Source of the DNA: Chamaea fasciata
Lineage: Eukaryota; Chordata; Aves; Passeriformes; Sylviidae
Assembly: GCA_029207755.1 (NCBI GenBank)
Contig: JARCOQ010000096.1
Span: 124,001 to 188,000 of the forward strand
Direction of reading: 5' to 3'
Length of the DNA stretch: 64,000 nucleotides
Position 1 is the stretch's first letter. Every line of letters starts with the position of its first letter. The notes under the pieces were generated by a model. The model was given only the letters and a program-made list of their open reading frames with translations. It searched no databases and was not told the origin of the DNA. Both the position numbers and the translations under genes were made by a program. This document shows positions 34,010-46,476 of this stretch, one piece after another.

Positions 34010-36372
34010 AACCATGGCCTCTTACCCTGAAATATTTATCCTAACTACTCATAATTATGTATTCTTAAGTTTTGAGGTGGAGCGTAACTTTTATTCTCCT
34101 GCAGTAGTTGCTAGGGTGTTGTAGGGAATTGAGAAAAGGGGAATAGCTGTGATTATTGTTAGACCATGTTGCAGATGGCATGAAATATAAGCAGTGCTCT
34201 TTCCTAGCATCATAACCTGAATTGATATTTATGGTGAAATGTAAAATCTGAGGGACAGCTTTGGAGAAATGGGAACATTTCCATTCAATAATGCCATTTC
34301 TTCATAATATTAAGGATCCTCATATTTTAAAGAAATAAGTGAAAATGAATTGAATAGAGAAAATGGGAACTACCAGTTACCACACTATGCCCCCAAATGT
34401 AATGTGAATCAACACTGGCACAAAGCATTTGAATTTTGAAATGACATTTTTGATGGGAAGATTGTTTTGTCAATCCACAGCAAGCTTTATTTATACATTC
34501 AGCTGGAAAGAATTATTATTGTTGATGGTCCAATCAAATGTAATAGCTATCATCACTCAAAAAAGCATAGTGTGTTACATAAATAACTGCATAGGTAATT
34601 ATTGTAAAAAATGTTTCAAAATATTCAAAAATAAACAGGGTATTAACAGTAAAAAAGATTAATATTCTAATGAAGAAATATAGTTTCTTTGGGTTTCTTT
34701 CCCTGAAATACAACTGGAGTCACACAAAAGGTACAGAATATTTTAGACTGTTTTAGGTTTGTTTTGGTTGCTGCTCTAGTGGTCTTTGACTTCAAGTTTG
34801 TTTGTGTATATCTGATGAAAACACAATTCAGAACAACTTTTATCGTCTACCTTTTAAGTTATCTCAGGAGATATATGTTCACTAGCTCACTGAGCATTTG
34901 GGGATTTTATGACTCCCTTTTGAAAATTAATATTTCATTAAAGTGTCTGAACCACGACCAATTGCGCACAGTTGTTCAATTACTTAATTTAAAAGTTTTG
35001 TTTTTTTTTTTTTTTTTTTTTGTTTTTTTTTTTTTTTTGCTTTCCATCAAACTTTTGTTTATTTGTTACTGCAAAACCAATACTAAGGAAGACAGAGCAC
35101 CATTTGGCATGGAGATACACCAAGAGACTGCATGAATAGAGGGTGTAAACATAGACATTTGAGGGGCTTTTTTCCCACACCGACCCTTGAAGGAACTGCT
35201 GTGTGTGAACAGGACTGAGCAGGAACTTCTTCTCATCCTCATCCTCCTCACTCAGCCCTGACCTCTGCTGAGGGGGCTCACCCAATCTGCTCCTTGTCAC
35301 AAGTGTTGGAATCTGGTAGGAGAGTGGGATAGAGGAATATTGATATGTTCATGTAGCCCCCTTATCAATAAGTTAGTGCTTCTGACCCTGTTCTACCCAG
35401 AAATTCTCTTCCCTTTGTACCTTCCTGACACTCATCCTATCTCCAAGCCCAGATCTTTGCTCTGATGTATCAGAGTTTTAGATGGATGTATCTGATTTTT
35501 TGATTACACAGCCTAAACTTAGGAAATGCATTTTCTTGTTTCCACAGCAAAGTGAGTTTATGTAGATTGCATAGTGATTCTTAGTTCTCTTTATGAATCC
35601 TCACTCTTTTGAGATATTTAGTGATTTTTAGTAAAATCAGTAAGCTGCCGTTCCTTCAGGGACACACGTAATTTTACTTGAAACTGAAATCTGAAAAACT
35701 AGGTATAGTGTTATATTCTGCATAAATGGTTCCTCTGAAAAGTGACAGCTGAAGCCCTTTTTTATCCAGCATAGTTTTGTAGGATGTTGTGTTTATCACA
35801 AGAATTTTACATCAGTAGTAGAGCTTAATATGTATCACTTATAATGCACAGTCTTTGCAGGTATGGGGGAAAAAATGCTAATTTCACTCTTTACTATGTT
35901 TCCAGGTCGAAGGTTATTGCTGGAGGATAAACCATTTCTCACTATGTAGTTTCACCTTGTTTAATTGATTTGAACTTGAATTTATATTCTATGTTAAATA
36001 ATGAACCATGTATTAATAATTAAGAAGGTTCAGTACAAATGGGAAGCAGTTAATTAAATATTAAATAAAGCACATTGTATTAGCCACTATTGTAATCAAT
36101 ATACTAGATTTTAGGTTATCCATTTTAGGTGGTCATTATGCTTTACTAGTTACAGTTAAAACTCTTATTAAAAACTCAATATACAATTTTAATCCAAGAA
36201 ACATGTGGCCTTTGCAAATTACCTTTTTTTTCCCATAAATATCAGCGAAACATGAACATAAAAGATGAATTCAATTGGACTGGTAGAGCAGTAAGGGTCA
36301 GCGCCATGTACTGTCCTACAATCTGTCACACCCATGTTCATTTGGCTCAAAAAATGAGTTTGCAGGAGGTTT

Positions 36373-36401
36373 GGGGACTTGGGTTTGGGGGTTTTTGGGG
36401 G
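36373..36401 (+). other. G-quadruplex motif
   Basis: Four G-runs of 4, 3, 5 and 5 are separated by loops of 4, 3 and 5 bases. This satisfies the standard G3+N1-7 pattern on the plus strand, within a longer G/T-rich tract running to about 36470. Confidence 0.8.
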
Positions 36402-37524
36402 ATTTTTTTTGGTTTGGGTTTTTTTCTGTATGTTTGTTTGGGTTTTTGTTTTGTTTTTGTTTCTTTTTTTCTCATGTGAATTCTCTTTCTGTGGAAAACA
36501 GTAATTATTGAAGCTGAACTTTTTACAGGAGCTTTGCCTTTCGACCATATCTTGGTTATGATTAATACAAGATTGAGGCTCTAGTCAGAATAACAATGAG
36601 GTAACCAAATGAAAGATTAATGTGCTTTATTTGTAGGGCTGTTGCTTGTGAGGGGAAGATTCACTTCACAAGCGTAATTAATGAGACAGGAATTACTAGA
36701 GGCTGACTCTCTTGCCCTGACACTTCCTCCATTTCCTCTCGCCCTCACCAACTTTCCTTTGCTATCTTTAATAATGTTTGCTTGACTTGTTGAATCCAGG
36801 TGCAAAATCCTCACACCTCATCCTATCATTTGGATTTCATGAGAAGTATTTTTTTAAGATTAAATTCAAATTAAAACCACGGCTGTTAGGATATAAACTA
36901 TGTTCACTGGAATGGAAGCAGAGCTGATTCTTGCAAGCTACCCAGCACAATCTGGCAAGCCTAGGTAGCACAGGAAGATGTGATTTCCCTCATGCCTGTT
37001 GATTCCTCAGTCAGAACATGTGGAGGATCAATCTTCCCTAATTTCTCACAAGCAAAGCAAGCTCTGTACGCACAGCTGAAAATTGAGGGTCGTGTGTCCT
37101 ACTTGTTCTTTGAATAAAAAGGTTCCAAGGCTAGAATTTAAGTAACTCTTTTAGGTGTTTAATTTATTGAGATGTATACAGGAAATAAAAAATTCATAGG
37201 GAACTCCTCCCAAAGGCATTTTATTATTAAACCAAAAAGCTAGAGTATATTATAGCAGTGCTTATTTAGGGTTCCTGCATTCAAGCTTCTTCCTCCTGAC
37301 CTTATTAAAAGTAACCCAGTTTACACTAACTACTATTCCTCCCTCCCTTTTTTATTGTTAATGTCATTTCTGTTCTCCTCAAATGGTGGAGACCTCTAAA
37401 TGATGTTACTCAAGTGGCCATGTTCGGTCACCAGGGTAATTCCGGACGATAATTTCCCCACATTATGCTTGAATTCCTGCTTAGATTTAGCACCACATTT
37501 AGTAAATACACATGGGCAAAGAGT

Positions 37525-37548
37525 GGGGGGGGGGGGGGGGGGGGGGGG
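37525..37548 (+). repeat. Homopolymer run of 24 G
   Basis: Uninterrupted G run in otherwise ordinary sequence. It can form quadruplex structures, and its exact length is hard to sequence, so the count should be treated with caution. Confidence 0.9.
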
Positions 37549-38330
37549 CAGCTCCATTCCTCAGGAGCTGCTGGCTGAGATGAGGAGTTGGGGTTGTCAT
37601 CTCCATCACTCTGGTGGGCTCCTGCTGAGCAGAGAGCGCTGGAGGTGCGCTGGGAGCTGCTCAGTACGAAACGCTCCAGTAAACGAGAGGCACTTCTGGA
37701 TGCTGACAGAACAGCATTGGCACTGCCAGCCATGTATTCATGTATGTGCTGTGTTGTGAAAATATGAAAAATAGCTCGGCAATGGCATAATTATGGGCAA
37801 TTTGCTTAATTGCTTGCTAATTGTTGCTTGCTTTATTATGAAACAAGAGTGCTCTAAATGTAACGCTGGATGGTTTGCATCCAAAATGTGTCAAATTCAA
37901 AACTGGCTTTTCATTAAGACTTCAGCTACATGGCTTTAAAATTCAAGCACTCTATATTCTGTGGTTTAAGGTTTCCTTTTCTTTTTCTTTTTTTTTTCCC
38001 CTTTTCTTTTTCTTTTAAATTTTCTTTGCACAGTTTTTATGCCCCTAAACCTGCATTGGTATTGTGCAGCCTGGTGGTTTCTGAACTTCTAATGAATCTG
38101 AGTGCTTTGGTAATGAATGCCTTTACAAATGTCTTTTGATCATTGCCACACTTGTGTATAAAGGTGGATCTTTTAAGGCTTCTCCAAGAGCTCATGTTCT
38201 TGATTGTCCAACCCTTAGTGAAGCACATCTTTCCCTTCAACACATGCATTTGGATTTTTTCTCTTAAGGGATATGTACAATTCTGAAAGTCTGGCCTTTT
38301 GGAAAAGCCACTCTTCTTTTTCAACAAATA

Positions 38331-38396
38331 TACCCAGGTATGAGCAGGAGGTTAGACCAAAAGTCCTTTCCAGCCTAATCCCTGTGATTCTGTGGT
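38331..38396 (+). mobile_element. CR1 LINE 3' tail fragment
   Basis: GAGGTTAGACCAAAAGTCC, TTTCCAGCCTAATCCCTGTG and ATTCTGTGG follow the end of the CR1 consensus (GAGGTTGGACTAGATGA, CCTTCCAACC, ATTCTATG). Strongly diverged, so an old insertion. Confidence 0.75.
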
Positions 38397-38514
38397 GCAA
38401 GTGATGACTTTCATGGCAGAGTGAGGAAAGAACCAGTCCTCTTGACATTCATTTAGTAGTACATGTCTCTTTCAAGGCTGGAGGGAAAGGGTAGAAAATA
38501 AAGTGAGCTGTCTG

Positions 38515-38582
38515 TACACCAAGTATGTGTTTTGATGATCTTTCAGGTCTTTTCCAACCAAAATGATTCCATAATTCTAACT
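38515..38582 (+). mobile_element. CR1 LINE 3' tail fragment, second copy
   Basis: GATGATCTTTCAGGTC, TTTTCCAACCAAAATGATTC and CATAATTCT match the terminal CR1 consensus. It lies about 120 bases after the previous tail in the same orientation, so either two insertions occurred or one tail was duplicated. Confidence 0.75.
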
Positions 38583-41500
38583 TCTCAACATTCTGAGACT
38601 GTGGGTAACATACTCGTACCAACAGTCTGTCTCCCTTTGTGAATTTTCCATGAGAAACAGTCTTAAAACTGGAACATAATAGTAAGCCAGAAATGCCAAA
38701 GAGTTGCACCGGAGTTTTGTAGACTGAGAAGGAGAGTAGCACTGTCAAGCTCTTCAGTTTTCATCTCTAAAAAGCAAAGAGGATAATCAGCATTTTTATT
38801 TACTACCTCTAAAATCCCACGCAGACTTTTTAACCATAGGAAGTGTCTGGTCAAAACAAACAAGGGAAAAAAAAGGTATTTTTTGTAGGTGTTTTGATTG
38901 AAGGATAGATATCTGGCAAGGCTGGAATTCCAGATTTTCTGGAGTGAAGGGAAATATTCTTACTTGAAAACTGTTTTGACCTATAAATGATGAGACTGCG
39001 GAACAATGAAGAAAGTCTTTTAACTGTTGTGCTTTTAGTTATACTTGACAGTTCTGATCTAAACATTTCTTAAGAGCTGATAGACACTTTCTTTAAAAAT
39101 GTTCTTAGTTCTGCAGACAATTAAAAAGAAAAAAAAAAACATTCCTAAAACAACCTGGAGTTCAAATCAAAGTGGTAAACTCACAGGTGCACGAGTGTGA
39201 TCTATTATATGAATTAAAAATTCTCTTTTGTATAATTTTCATGTCATGTTTGAAGAGTCTCCATGTAGTTTGGAAAATAATATCTAAAATTGAGGGTTTG
39301 TAACTGATTGAAGTAAGAAAGTAGTTAGACTGCTAAGAGTTCAATGGAATGTAATCTTTATTCATAATATGTGGGGAATATGCAAACTCCTATTTCCATT
39401 TATAAACCTGTCATGTCTTATGTGAGAAGATGGTACCAGACACTGAATTTCACTTGCAAGAGCCATCATTTCTTCTGAAAACATTCAGAGACAGCCGGAA
39501 CTTTCTCTTCCTTGATGGGTGGAGGCAGGTGTCAGAGGTGTTTCCTTCCCCTGATTACTTATCAGACTGTGCAGAATAATCACCTGCACTACTACTTTGG
39601 AATGAGAGAGAAAGGCTCAGAAAATTTGATTGTCACCCACATTTGGAACTACTTGCAAGGAAACAAAATAGAAAGGAGCTTAAAGAGTAGCAGCCAGAAG
39701 GTGCCGTGGTCAATTTGCAGAGCTTCTGATCAATGACCACTTGAACACTGAATTTCACATCTCCCACAGGTGTGGCTGGAATGATATGTAAGGAAAATAG
39801 AGACAGAGTTTTGTGATAGTTTTGGGTATCCAGAATTCTGACAGAGTTTGACAAAAAGAAGATCTATTTCATGGCCTGAAGGAGCAGGCAAATAAAAGAT
39901 AATGCTCGGTGAATATTCATGCAGAAATCTTTCTACAGTTTGTTCTAGTTTGAGTTATTTTCCAAGAGTCGTTGGTTTGTGGGTGGGGAAAGTTGTTTTT
40001 TTGTTTGACATTGAAAAGTGTTTTTTCAAAGTTAAGGAAAACTGTATATTTTACATGGTATTAACCATAAGCCCTGATGAAAAGCACACTCTGATAACAA
40101 TATTGAAACAAGATTGAAAGAAAGATTATGACTTCTACAAAAGATGTTTCTTCTAAACAATCCTGCATTGGCAACCTTTTTTATTAAAAAAAAAGACGCA
40201 AACAACTTAACACCAAAATAATTTGCATTCATATCTTAGGATTGTGTCCAGAATAGTTATAAAGCTTTGGGGTTTTCATTCTTGTTTTTTTTTTCTTTTG
40301 CTTTTTGTTCTTGTTCTTTGGGGGGTGTGTTTTTTGGTTTTTTGGGGGGTCCTATTTATTTATTTTTAATAAAACGAAAACTCAGATTAAAATATCTATT
40401 TGTTAACAGAATAAACAAGACTGTAATTTTAACAATACTCTTGTTCTTAACATGGTAACATTGTTCCAAGTCTCCAGGTAGTCTGGCATCATGTGACACA
40501 AAATTACTATCCTGATCTTTGAAATGGTGTGGAGACTGTTTTATAGGCAACCTTTTTTCTTCCACAGTTGCCTTGGCCAATGTTAAATGTTAATTTTTTA
40601 CTGTCAAATGCTTCCTTTTGCTCTTTTAGCTCTGTGTACTCTCTTAGTGTAGTTTGAGAGAAATGGTACAGTACAAGTGTTGTAACCTCTTGCTGTGAGG
40701 ACCTCAAAACAAATAAGCATTATTTCCAAATAAATAATTGTGTGTATTTCACATTTTACCTGAATTAATAGCATTTTAAGGGGTTTTTTAATTAATGCAA
40801 AAAAGATCAGTTTCTCTACAAAATGGGAATAATTCCACACTCTGTCAAGGTTGTGCCTGATTTCAGTGAATTGCTTTCATCAGAATAGAAGCAAACCTGG
40901 ATAATTAAAGAGCTTAAAAGACTTGAATATACTTAAAGTTATGTCTGTAATAGCAGATAGTAGGACACAGAAAGATTAGACTAATCTACCACTAGAAACT
41001 TTTCTTTTTTTGCCGTACCTCTTGCCTCCACTGAATTATTTCCATATTTATGTCTCCTATTGCCCATCAAAACTGGATGAGTATTTCAACAGCAAGGTGC
41101 CAAAGCTTTGTCAGGATTAAACTGAAAAATACTCAGGCAAAATGACTGAGGACATGTTGAAATGCCAGTAATACACCAAAATAACATTTATAAACAATCA
41201 TTCATCTAACTGACATGTAGAGAGTCCTGAAGGAGAAATAATCAAGAACAGAGCATTCATGATATAATGAGCAACCAGCTGTCTTCTTAAACATGGTAGA
41301 TTTTTAAAAAAAAAAAAATCCTGTTTTGGACAGCAACATTATGTATTTCAATGCCTGAAGGAAAAACTTAATTCCTTTGTATTGAGATGTAGCATGGAAA
41401 TAAGTGTTTGTGCTCTGCAGCTTTACACAGGTTTCAACATGCAAAATATTTGTTAAAACAGAAATGCAGCATCTGTCCAAACATAAAGCTCAGAGGGTTG

Positions 41501-42309
41501 GAGGCTCCTACTCAGCACTCTCATTGCTATAAGTAATTTTAGTGGCATTCCTTCTCCAGTGCTTATCAGCCAGAATCCGATTTTAAATGCAATTTTCATT
41601 AAGACAGGCATTAAAAATATGTTTGTATCTTTCATTGGGAAGTTTTATGAAGAAAACACAAGGAAATATCCAATCAGATATTCTTCTGCACTTCTCATGT
41701 ATTTAACCCTGTAAACAGGAAGAGAATATAAAATCAACTCTTGCAATATTAAAACTGTTTTGAGGAACCATTTGTAGAAATTTAAATTCCATTCATTTTT
41801 AATTTACCTACCATGGCAAAGCTACAATTTAAATGAAATAGATCAAAAATATTTATGTATTACAAATGAACACTTTTAGATTTCATAGTTTACTTTGCCT
41901 TTGAACAAATTAAAATTTCTATAATCCTTTTTCAAGGGCACAAACCTCACATCTACTGAAGAAATCTGGTTTGATTACTAGCAAACTACAGAGATTACAT
42001 CTTCTTTTGCTAGTACTCTTTGATTTTTCAAGGTGTTGAGTACTGAATGCATGGAGAAATCAATTCTCTTTAAAATAGCTGTTATGCTTTTTCATTCTTG
42101 TAGCTTGAGTGCATCTTTGAGGCCAGTGGACCATCTTTGGCTAGTGCCCAATTTAGGTTTTTTTGCCTTAAGCAAAGGAAAACAAGAAAAAATCCAGTTT
42201 TAAGAGAATATTAAAGAAACCAAAAGTCTTTTTTTTTTTTTCCAAGTATTTCTGTGCAAATATCTAGAGTAATGGAATTAAATTATTATAAAGTTTTTAG
42301 CTTTGTTAC
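38583..42309. other. AT-rich non-coding stretch, no gene
   Basis: Only low-complexity tracts (for example T/G-rich 40284-40370 and a poly-T run near 42228-42242) stand out. This is the DNA immediately upstream of the CR1 fragment, the duplication and the protocadherin exon, so it is probably the 3' part of its last intron. Confidence 0.5.
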
Positions 42310-42545
42310 AGAAATGACGCCTGCAAGAGGTGAAAATATTATTTTAGGGAAGTGACTGGACCAGAGGACATGGTCAGCTTCTGGCAGAGGAGGTTTAGAT
42401 TGGACATTAGGAAAAAAATTCTTCACTGAAGGGGTCATCAAGCATTGGAAGAGGCTGCCCAGGGAGGTGGTGGAATTCACCATCCCTGGGAGGGTTTGAA
42501 AGGCCTGTGGATGTGGCACTTTGAGGTTTTTTTAGGGGTGAACAG
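42310..42545 (+). mobile_element. CR1 LINE 3' region, truncated
   Basis: GGAGGTTTAGATTGGACATT, AGGAAAAAAATTCTTCACTG, GAGGCTGCCCAGGGAGGTGG, ATTCACCATCCCTGGGAGG and GATGTGGCACTTTGAGG follow the CR1 3' consensus in order. It breaks off before the final tail. It lies directly upstream of the 141 bp tandem duplication. Confidence 0.9.
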
Positions 42546-42619
42546 GGTGGTGTTGGGTTACTGGTTTAACTCACTGAGCTTAGAAGTGTTTTCCCACCTG
42601 AGCAGTTGTACGATTCTGG

Positions 42620-42901
42620 GAAATCGAGTGTATAAGGGTTTATTAGAAATCTTTAATGATGGTGTGAACTGTGACAACACTGCGGGCCCCAACATCTGAA
42701 CCTTCACTGAACCTCTACCCTTGGAGGCCTTTTCTTCCCAAACTGTGGCCATCAGTGTAGGAAATTGAGTGTGTTAGGGCTTATTATAAAGCTTTAATGA
42801 TGGTGTGAACTGTGACAACACTGCGGGCCCCAACATCTGAACCTTCACTGAACCTCTACCCTTGGAAGCCTTTTCTTCCCAAACCATGGCCATCAGTGTA
42901 G
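42620..42901. repeat. Tandem duplication of a 141 bp unit just before the protocadherin exon
   Basis: Copy 1 is 42620-42760 and copy 2 is 42761-42901; each is exactly 141 bases and each ends in CCATCAGTGTAG. The central part, including TGTGACAACACTGCGGGCCC and the following ACATCTGAACCTTCACTG, is identical in both. Differences cluster at the left end (for example ATCGAGTGTATAAGGG against ATTGAGTGTGTTAGGG), with a few near the right end. The block ends 88 bases before the exon. Part of the unit (GTTTATTA) could derive from an old LTR. Confidence 0.95.
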
Positions 42902-42989
42902 GGCAGGGGTTGCTTTGCTGACCTTGATTCCCTCTGTCTGTCTCTCCTCACAGCCCTGACACTGTCCTGTGTTCTTTCCATCCTCCTAG

Positions 42990-43381
42990 CTATCGAAGTG
43001 AACCTGCAGAAAGCCCTGGCCGAAGCCTCCGAGAACTGCACGCAGGAGTGCCTCATCCTCGGCCACTCCGACAACTGCTGGATGCCACCGGCGCTGACGC
43101 AGTTCCAGCAGCCCAACACCTCCCTGCCATCGTTTGGCTTCCAGCAAGGCTGGGCCCGAGGAGCCAGACCTGAGGGCCGTCACACCCTGGGGAGACCCCT
43201 GCCAAAGGATGACAGTGACAAGGGCCAGGGAGGGCCCAGGCCCCAGCTCTACAACACCTGTGAAAGACATTGCGCCGCCGAGGACCCCGTCAAGGTCATC
43301 CCTCTGGCAAACTTCGCCGCGTCCCACCAGGCGCCGGGGGCTGGGAGCAGCACCACGTTTGTGCACGAGCACCAGCTGTGA
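42990..43381 (+). CDS. Delta-1 protocadherin, last coding exon (cytoplasmic C-terminus; PCDH7 favoured, PCDH1 next)
   Basis: Delta-1 protocadherins are single-pass homophilic adhesion receptors, mainly of neurons; this exon encodes the end of the cytoplasmic tail. It follows a T/C-rich tract and AG acceptor (42988-42989), starts two bases into a codon and runs 129 full codons to TGA at 43379-43381. [20 protein letters not shown], near the start, is the family hallmark: PCDH11X has [20 protein letters not shown] there. Further on, [24 protein letters not shown] and [10 protein letters not shown] parallel SLQQGWVQGA, SQFYTMSERLH and IKVIPLTTF of PCDH11X, but the octapeptide repeats of mammalian PCDH11X are absent. 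The end is FVHEHQL, not MEEHPL. By elimination, and given the AT-rich desert around it, I favour PCDH7; PCDH1 is possible. The exon is far richer in GC than its surroundings. Earlier exons must lie upstream of this window or went unrecognised. Confidence 0.92.
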
Positions 43382-45703
43382 ATGCATATCTGGCAAATCT
43401 CTAATTTCAGGCTTTAAGCGTGACTGTGGAAAGTCACGGCCTAGCGCCACTCCTCGGGCGCATACAAGCTCGTTAGGCTTGTGAATAGAACACTACATCT
43501 GAAACAGAAAATCTAAGTCCTTAGGACCTGGTGGAAAGGTGTTTACCATAGTTCTTGGTATAAACCAGAAAATGGGGATAAGAACTCACAACACAAAAAC
43601 ACTCAGAAGAAAATAAAAATCTGGTTCTTTTTCTCACAGTGCAAATATCTGCCAGCAGTTCCTCCTTCCTTTGGAGGCAATTCCTTAGTACAGTTTGGGG
43701 GATATTGTAGTCTAAAAATAGCTTACTCAAATTTGTTGTTGTTGTTGTTTATAGCATATTTATAGCATATTCATAGATTTCATCTTCCATTTGCTTAGCA
43801 TTAGAGATCAAGTGAGCAATTTCTCTCATTTGATTACTTGACATAATAGAATTAATAAGATCCTAAACTCTAGTTCTTCAGAAGGACGGTATATCTTTCC
43901 ACCAAAATTTATCTTTTATATAATTAAGGGGAATGTATGTGACAACTGATTTTTATTTTAATTTTTATTGGCTCAATGTACAGGTATTTATTTTCTGAAA
44001 AAATGCAATAGATGAAATAAAAACTCTCGACTAGGCTTTTCTGTGTGAAATAATCAATGTGACAATGAGAGGATATCCAAGATCAAAATGGAAAACAAAT
44101 AAGAAACAACTTTACTTTTTCATTTTCCAAGTTTTTGCTTTCTATAATAATTCAAGGAAGAATATTATAATTATTATATTTTTAGCCATAAGTCTATTTC
44201 TCTCTTTTCTTTTCTTTATTTTATTTTTCGTCTTGCAGAGCTTGCTTTGGCTACTGTTCCTGTTAGTGGAAAATTACATGGGCACTTCTGAAAACAGTAG
44301 GAAGTGGGGTAGTTTTTTTGGCTGATGTGATGTTGTGGCTGCAAGCTACCAGTGTTTTAAAGAATATTTAATAGTGATGTGTACGGCTTTTTTTACAGCT
44401 ATATTCACCTATTGTAAGTATCCAGTAAAAGTTTAACTATAATATTGGTTACTTCATCACAAACCTGTTAGACTAAGAAGTACTTGTCATTGTGGGTTAG
44501 TTGTTAGAGAATGACTGATAGTGCTCAGCAAAGAAAGAAGGATCTAGGTAGTGGAAGTTGGATGAATATAAACAAACCCTATTCATATTATTTGAAAAAG
44601 TCTCAAGGTGATTCTCTTTAGAGAGAAAAGATTTTTTTCAATGTTCTGTGTACTGGAGAATATATTCTCTTGGTAAATTCCACAGTGGATGAAAAGAAGA
44701 TTCCTTTTTTAGATGAAAAAACATATTTTCCTTCTAGTATTTCCTTCTAGTACTTTGTTGGTCTTTAGCCATTTCATTATTTGCAGTATGTACGTACCAA
44801 GAAATTTTTCCTTTAAGAAAATGCATCACTTTTTTGTTTTATTGCTACATTAAGTGAGACAATCGAAGCTGTATGGAGGGGAAAAACTGTGTGAATATTT
44901 CCTATGGGTAGAACTCTATGTAGGCTTCATAATGTAACTTAAATCTGTAATTTGTAAACAAAACTGTGTGTAAAAATGCTGTAATATTAGCTGCTTGTAA
45001 AATTTACAGAAGTTCAAGTTGTTGAGGGTTTCCAATGAATGCTAAAAGAGCTTCTCTTATGTGCCCAGCAGGTATAAGTAGCTTTTTATATTGCTGTCCC
45101 CACTGTAAATCTATTCAAACCACATTTAGATTTCATGTGGAAAAAAAAAAAAAGAAAAAAAGAAAAAAAAGCTTCACTTTTAACCTACTGATAAGGTTTA
45201 ATTAATAGGCATCCGATTATCTAATGATGTACTTCTTTTGCTTCCTCTTTTTTTTTTTTTTAAGTAGTTTTAAATAACTTTTAGAAAAGATGTGGCACAC
45301 TGGCTTCCAGTTGCATGTAAATCCTGGAAAAAAATCATAATCCTTTGGGTACTGACACATCTCTTTTTCAATCCTGGAACAATTGAAAAATTGACAAATT
45401 AATTCATACCTAATGTATACAAAACCCTTTGTTGTTTGCTTTGGAGACATCAGGAGGAGAGAATTTGGCAGTTCTTTTCAGGGATATGCAAAAAATGAGC
45501 TTATCTGTAGTTTACACAGACTTACCAAACATACTAATTGTGCAAATTTAGAATAATGCTGACAGTAATTCCTCCTATTGTAAGCAGAGGGCTTTAGTTT
45601 TTATTACAGATGCTGCTATTCCAAGTGTTTATGGAATTGGCAGCTCCACTGGAAAACTTTTTTTGTTTGTTTGTTTGGTTGGTTGGTTTGGTTTGTTTTT
45701 TGT

Positions 45704-45740
45704 GGGGTTTGGGGGGGGCTTTTGGGGAGTTCTTTTGGGG
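45704..45740 (+). other. G-rich tract within the probable 3'UTR
   Basis: G-runs of 4, 8, 4 and 4 are spaced by TTT, CTTTT and nine bases. Three short-loop runs plus the long eight-G run (which can supply two strands) allow a quadruplex in the sense RNA. A GTTT/GGTT-rich tract precedes it from 45659. Confidence 0.6.
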
Positions 45741-46470
45741 ATGAAGATTGCAACTGAAATTTTCTGGCAAAGAATTAATTTCTACAATTTTAGGATTTTT
45801 ATAGGAAAAGGTGAAAGACCCAGAATTAGTGGATTTCTTTTCATTGGTAGGAGAAAAAACCCCAACAACTTCACTTAGTTTAAATATTTAGGAGTTACTT
45901 TAGGGTTTTGTTTTTTTTTTATTTCCCTAAGGTAGAGAAGCACTTAACCAGCCCCCTTCCCTTGAAAGCAAACAAAGAAAAACCCAACAAAACACCCAAA
46001 CCAAGCAACAGTAAAAGATTACTTAAAGAAAAAGCATAAAGATGAGCCTGATTATAAGAAGTATTAAACATTATATTCATGAAAATGTGTTTGATATTCT
46101 AAGATTCAGTCAACAAGATACAGAGCAATTAATTGTAAATACACAAGGAGATGTATCAGGAGATAAACGGCTCCCTCATTTTTATATATTATACCCCTAA
46201 TACATAAAAATACGCATTTGAGGCAACATTTTTCTGAGTAGCATGTCAGTATCCAGAGGAATAATGTTGCTAGAGACTCGTTACAGATCTTGCCATATAT
46301 ATAAATAATTTATCTAGTACATAGACTGTATATTTTTGTGTATTTTTTTTTCTTTCTAGTCATTTAACTTATTTTATCTTACTTGTGTGAATTTGTGGAG
46401 AAAACGACTCTATATACAATATACAGTAAAATGCTAGTTACATGATTAGATTTGTTCCATACAGTGTAAC

Positions 46471-46476
46471 AATAAA
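46471..46476 (+). terminator. Candidate distal polyadenylation signal of the protocadherin gene
   Basis: Canonical AATAAA followed about 20 bases later by a GT-containing element (TGATGTGTC). It is the last such combination before sequence that looks intergenic. Alternative upstream signals exist at 43612 and 44016. Confidence 0.45.

Larger units (their letters stand above)
34010..38330. other. AT-rich non-coding stretch, G-rich tracts, no gene
   Basis: It contains T-rich tracts at 34998-35038, a G/T tract with a four-run G pattern at 36373-36401, and a run of 24 G at 37525-37548. An AT-rich stretch with repeated TAATTGCTTGC-like wording lies near 37800-37840. No exon candidates with proper splice sites were found. 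Confidence 0.5.

Noticed and set aside
42986..43450. A 154-codon minus-strand frame
   Set aside because: It is the antisense shadow of the GC-rich protocadherin exon.
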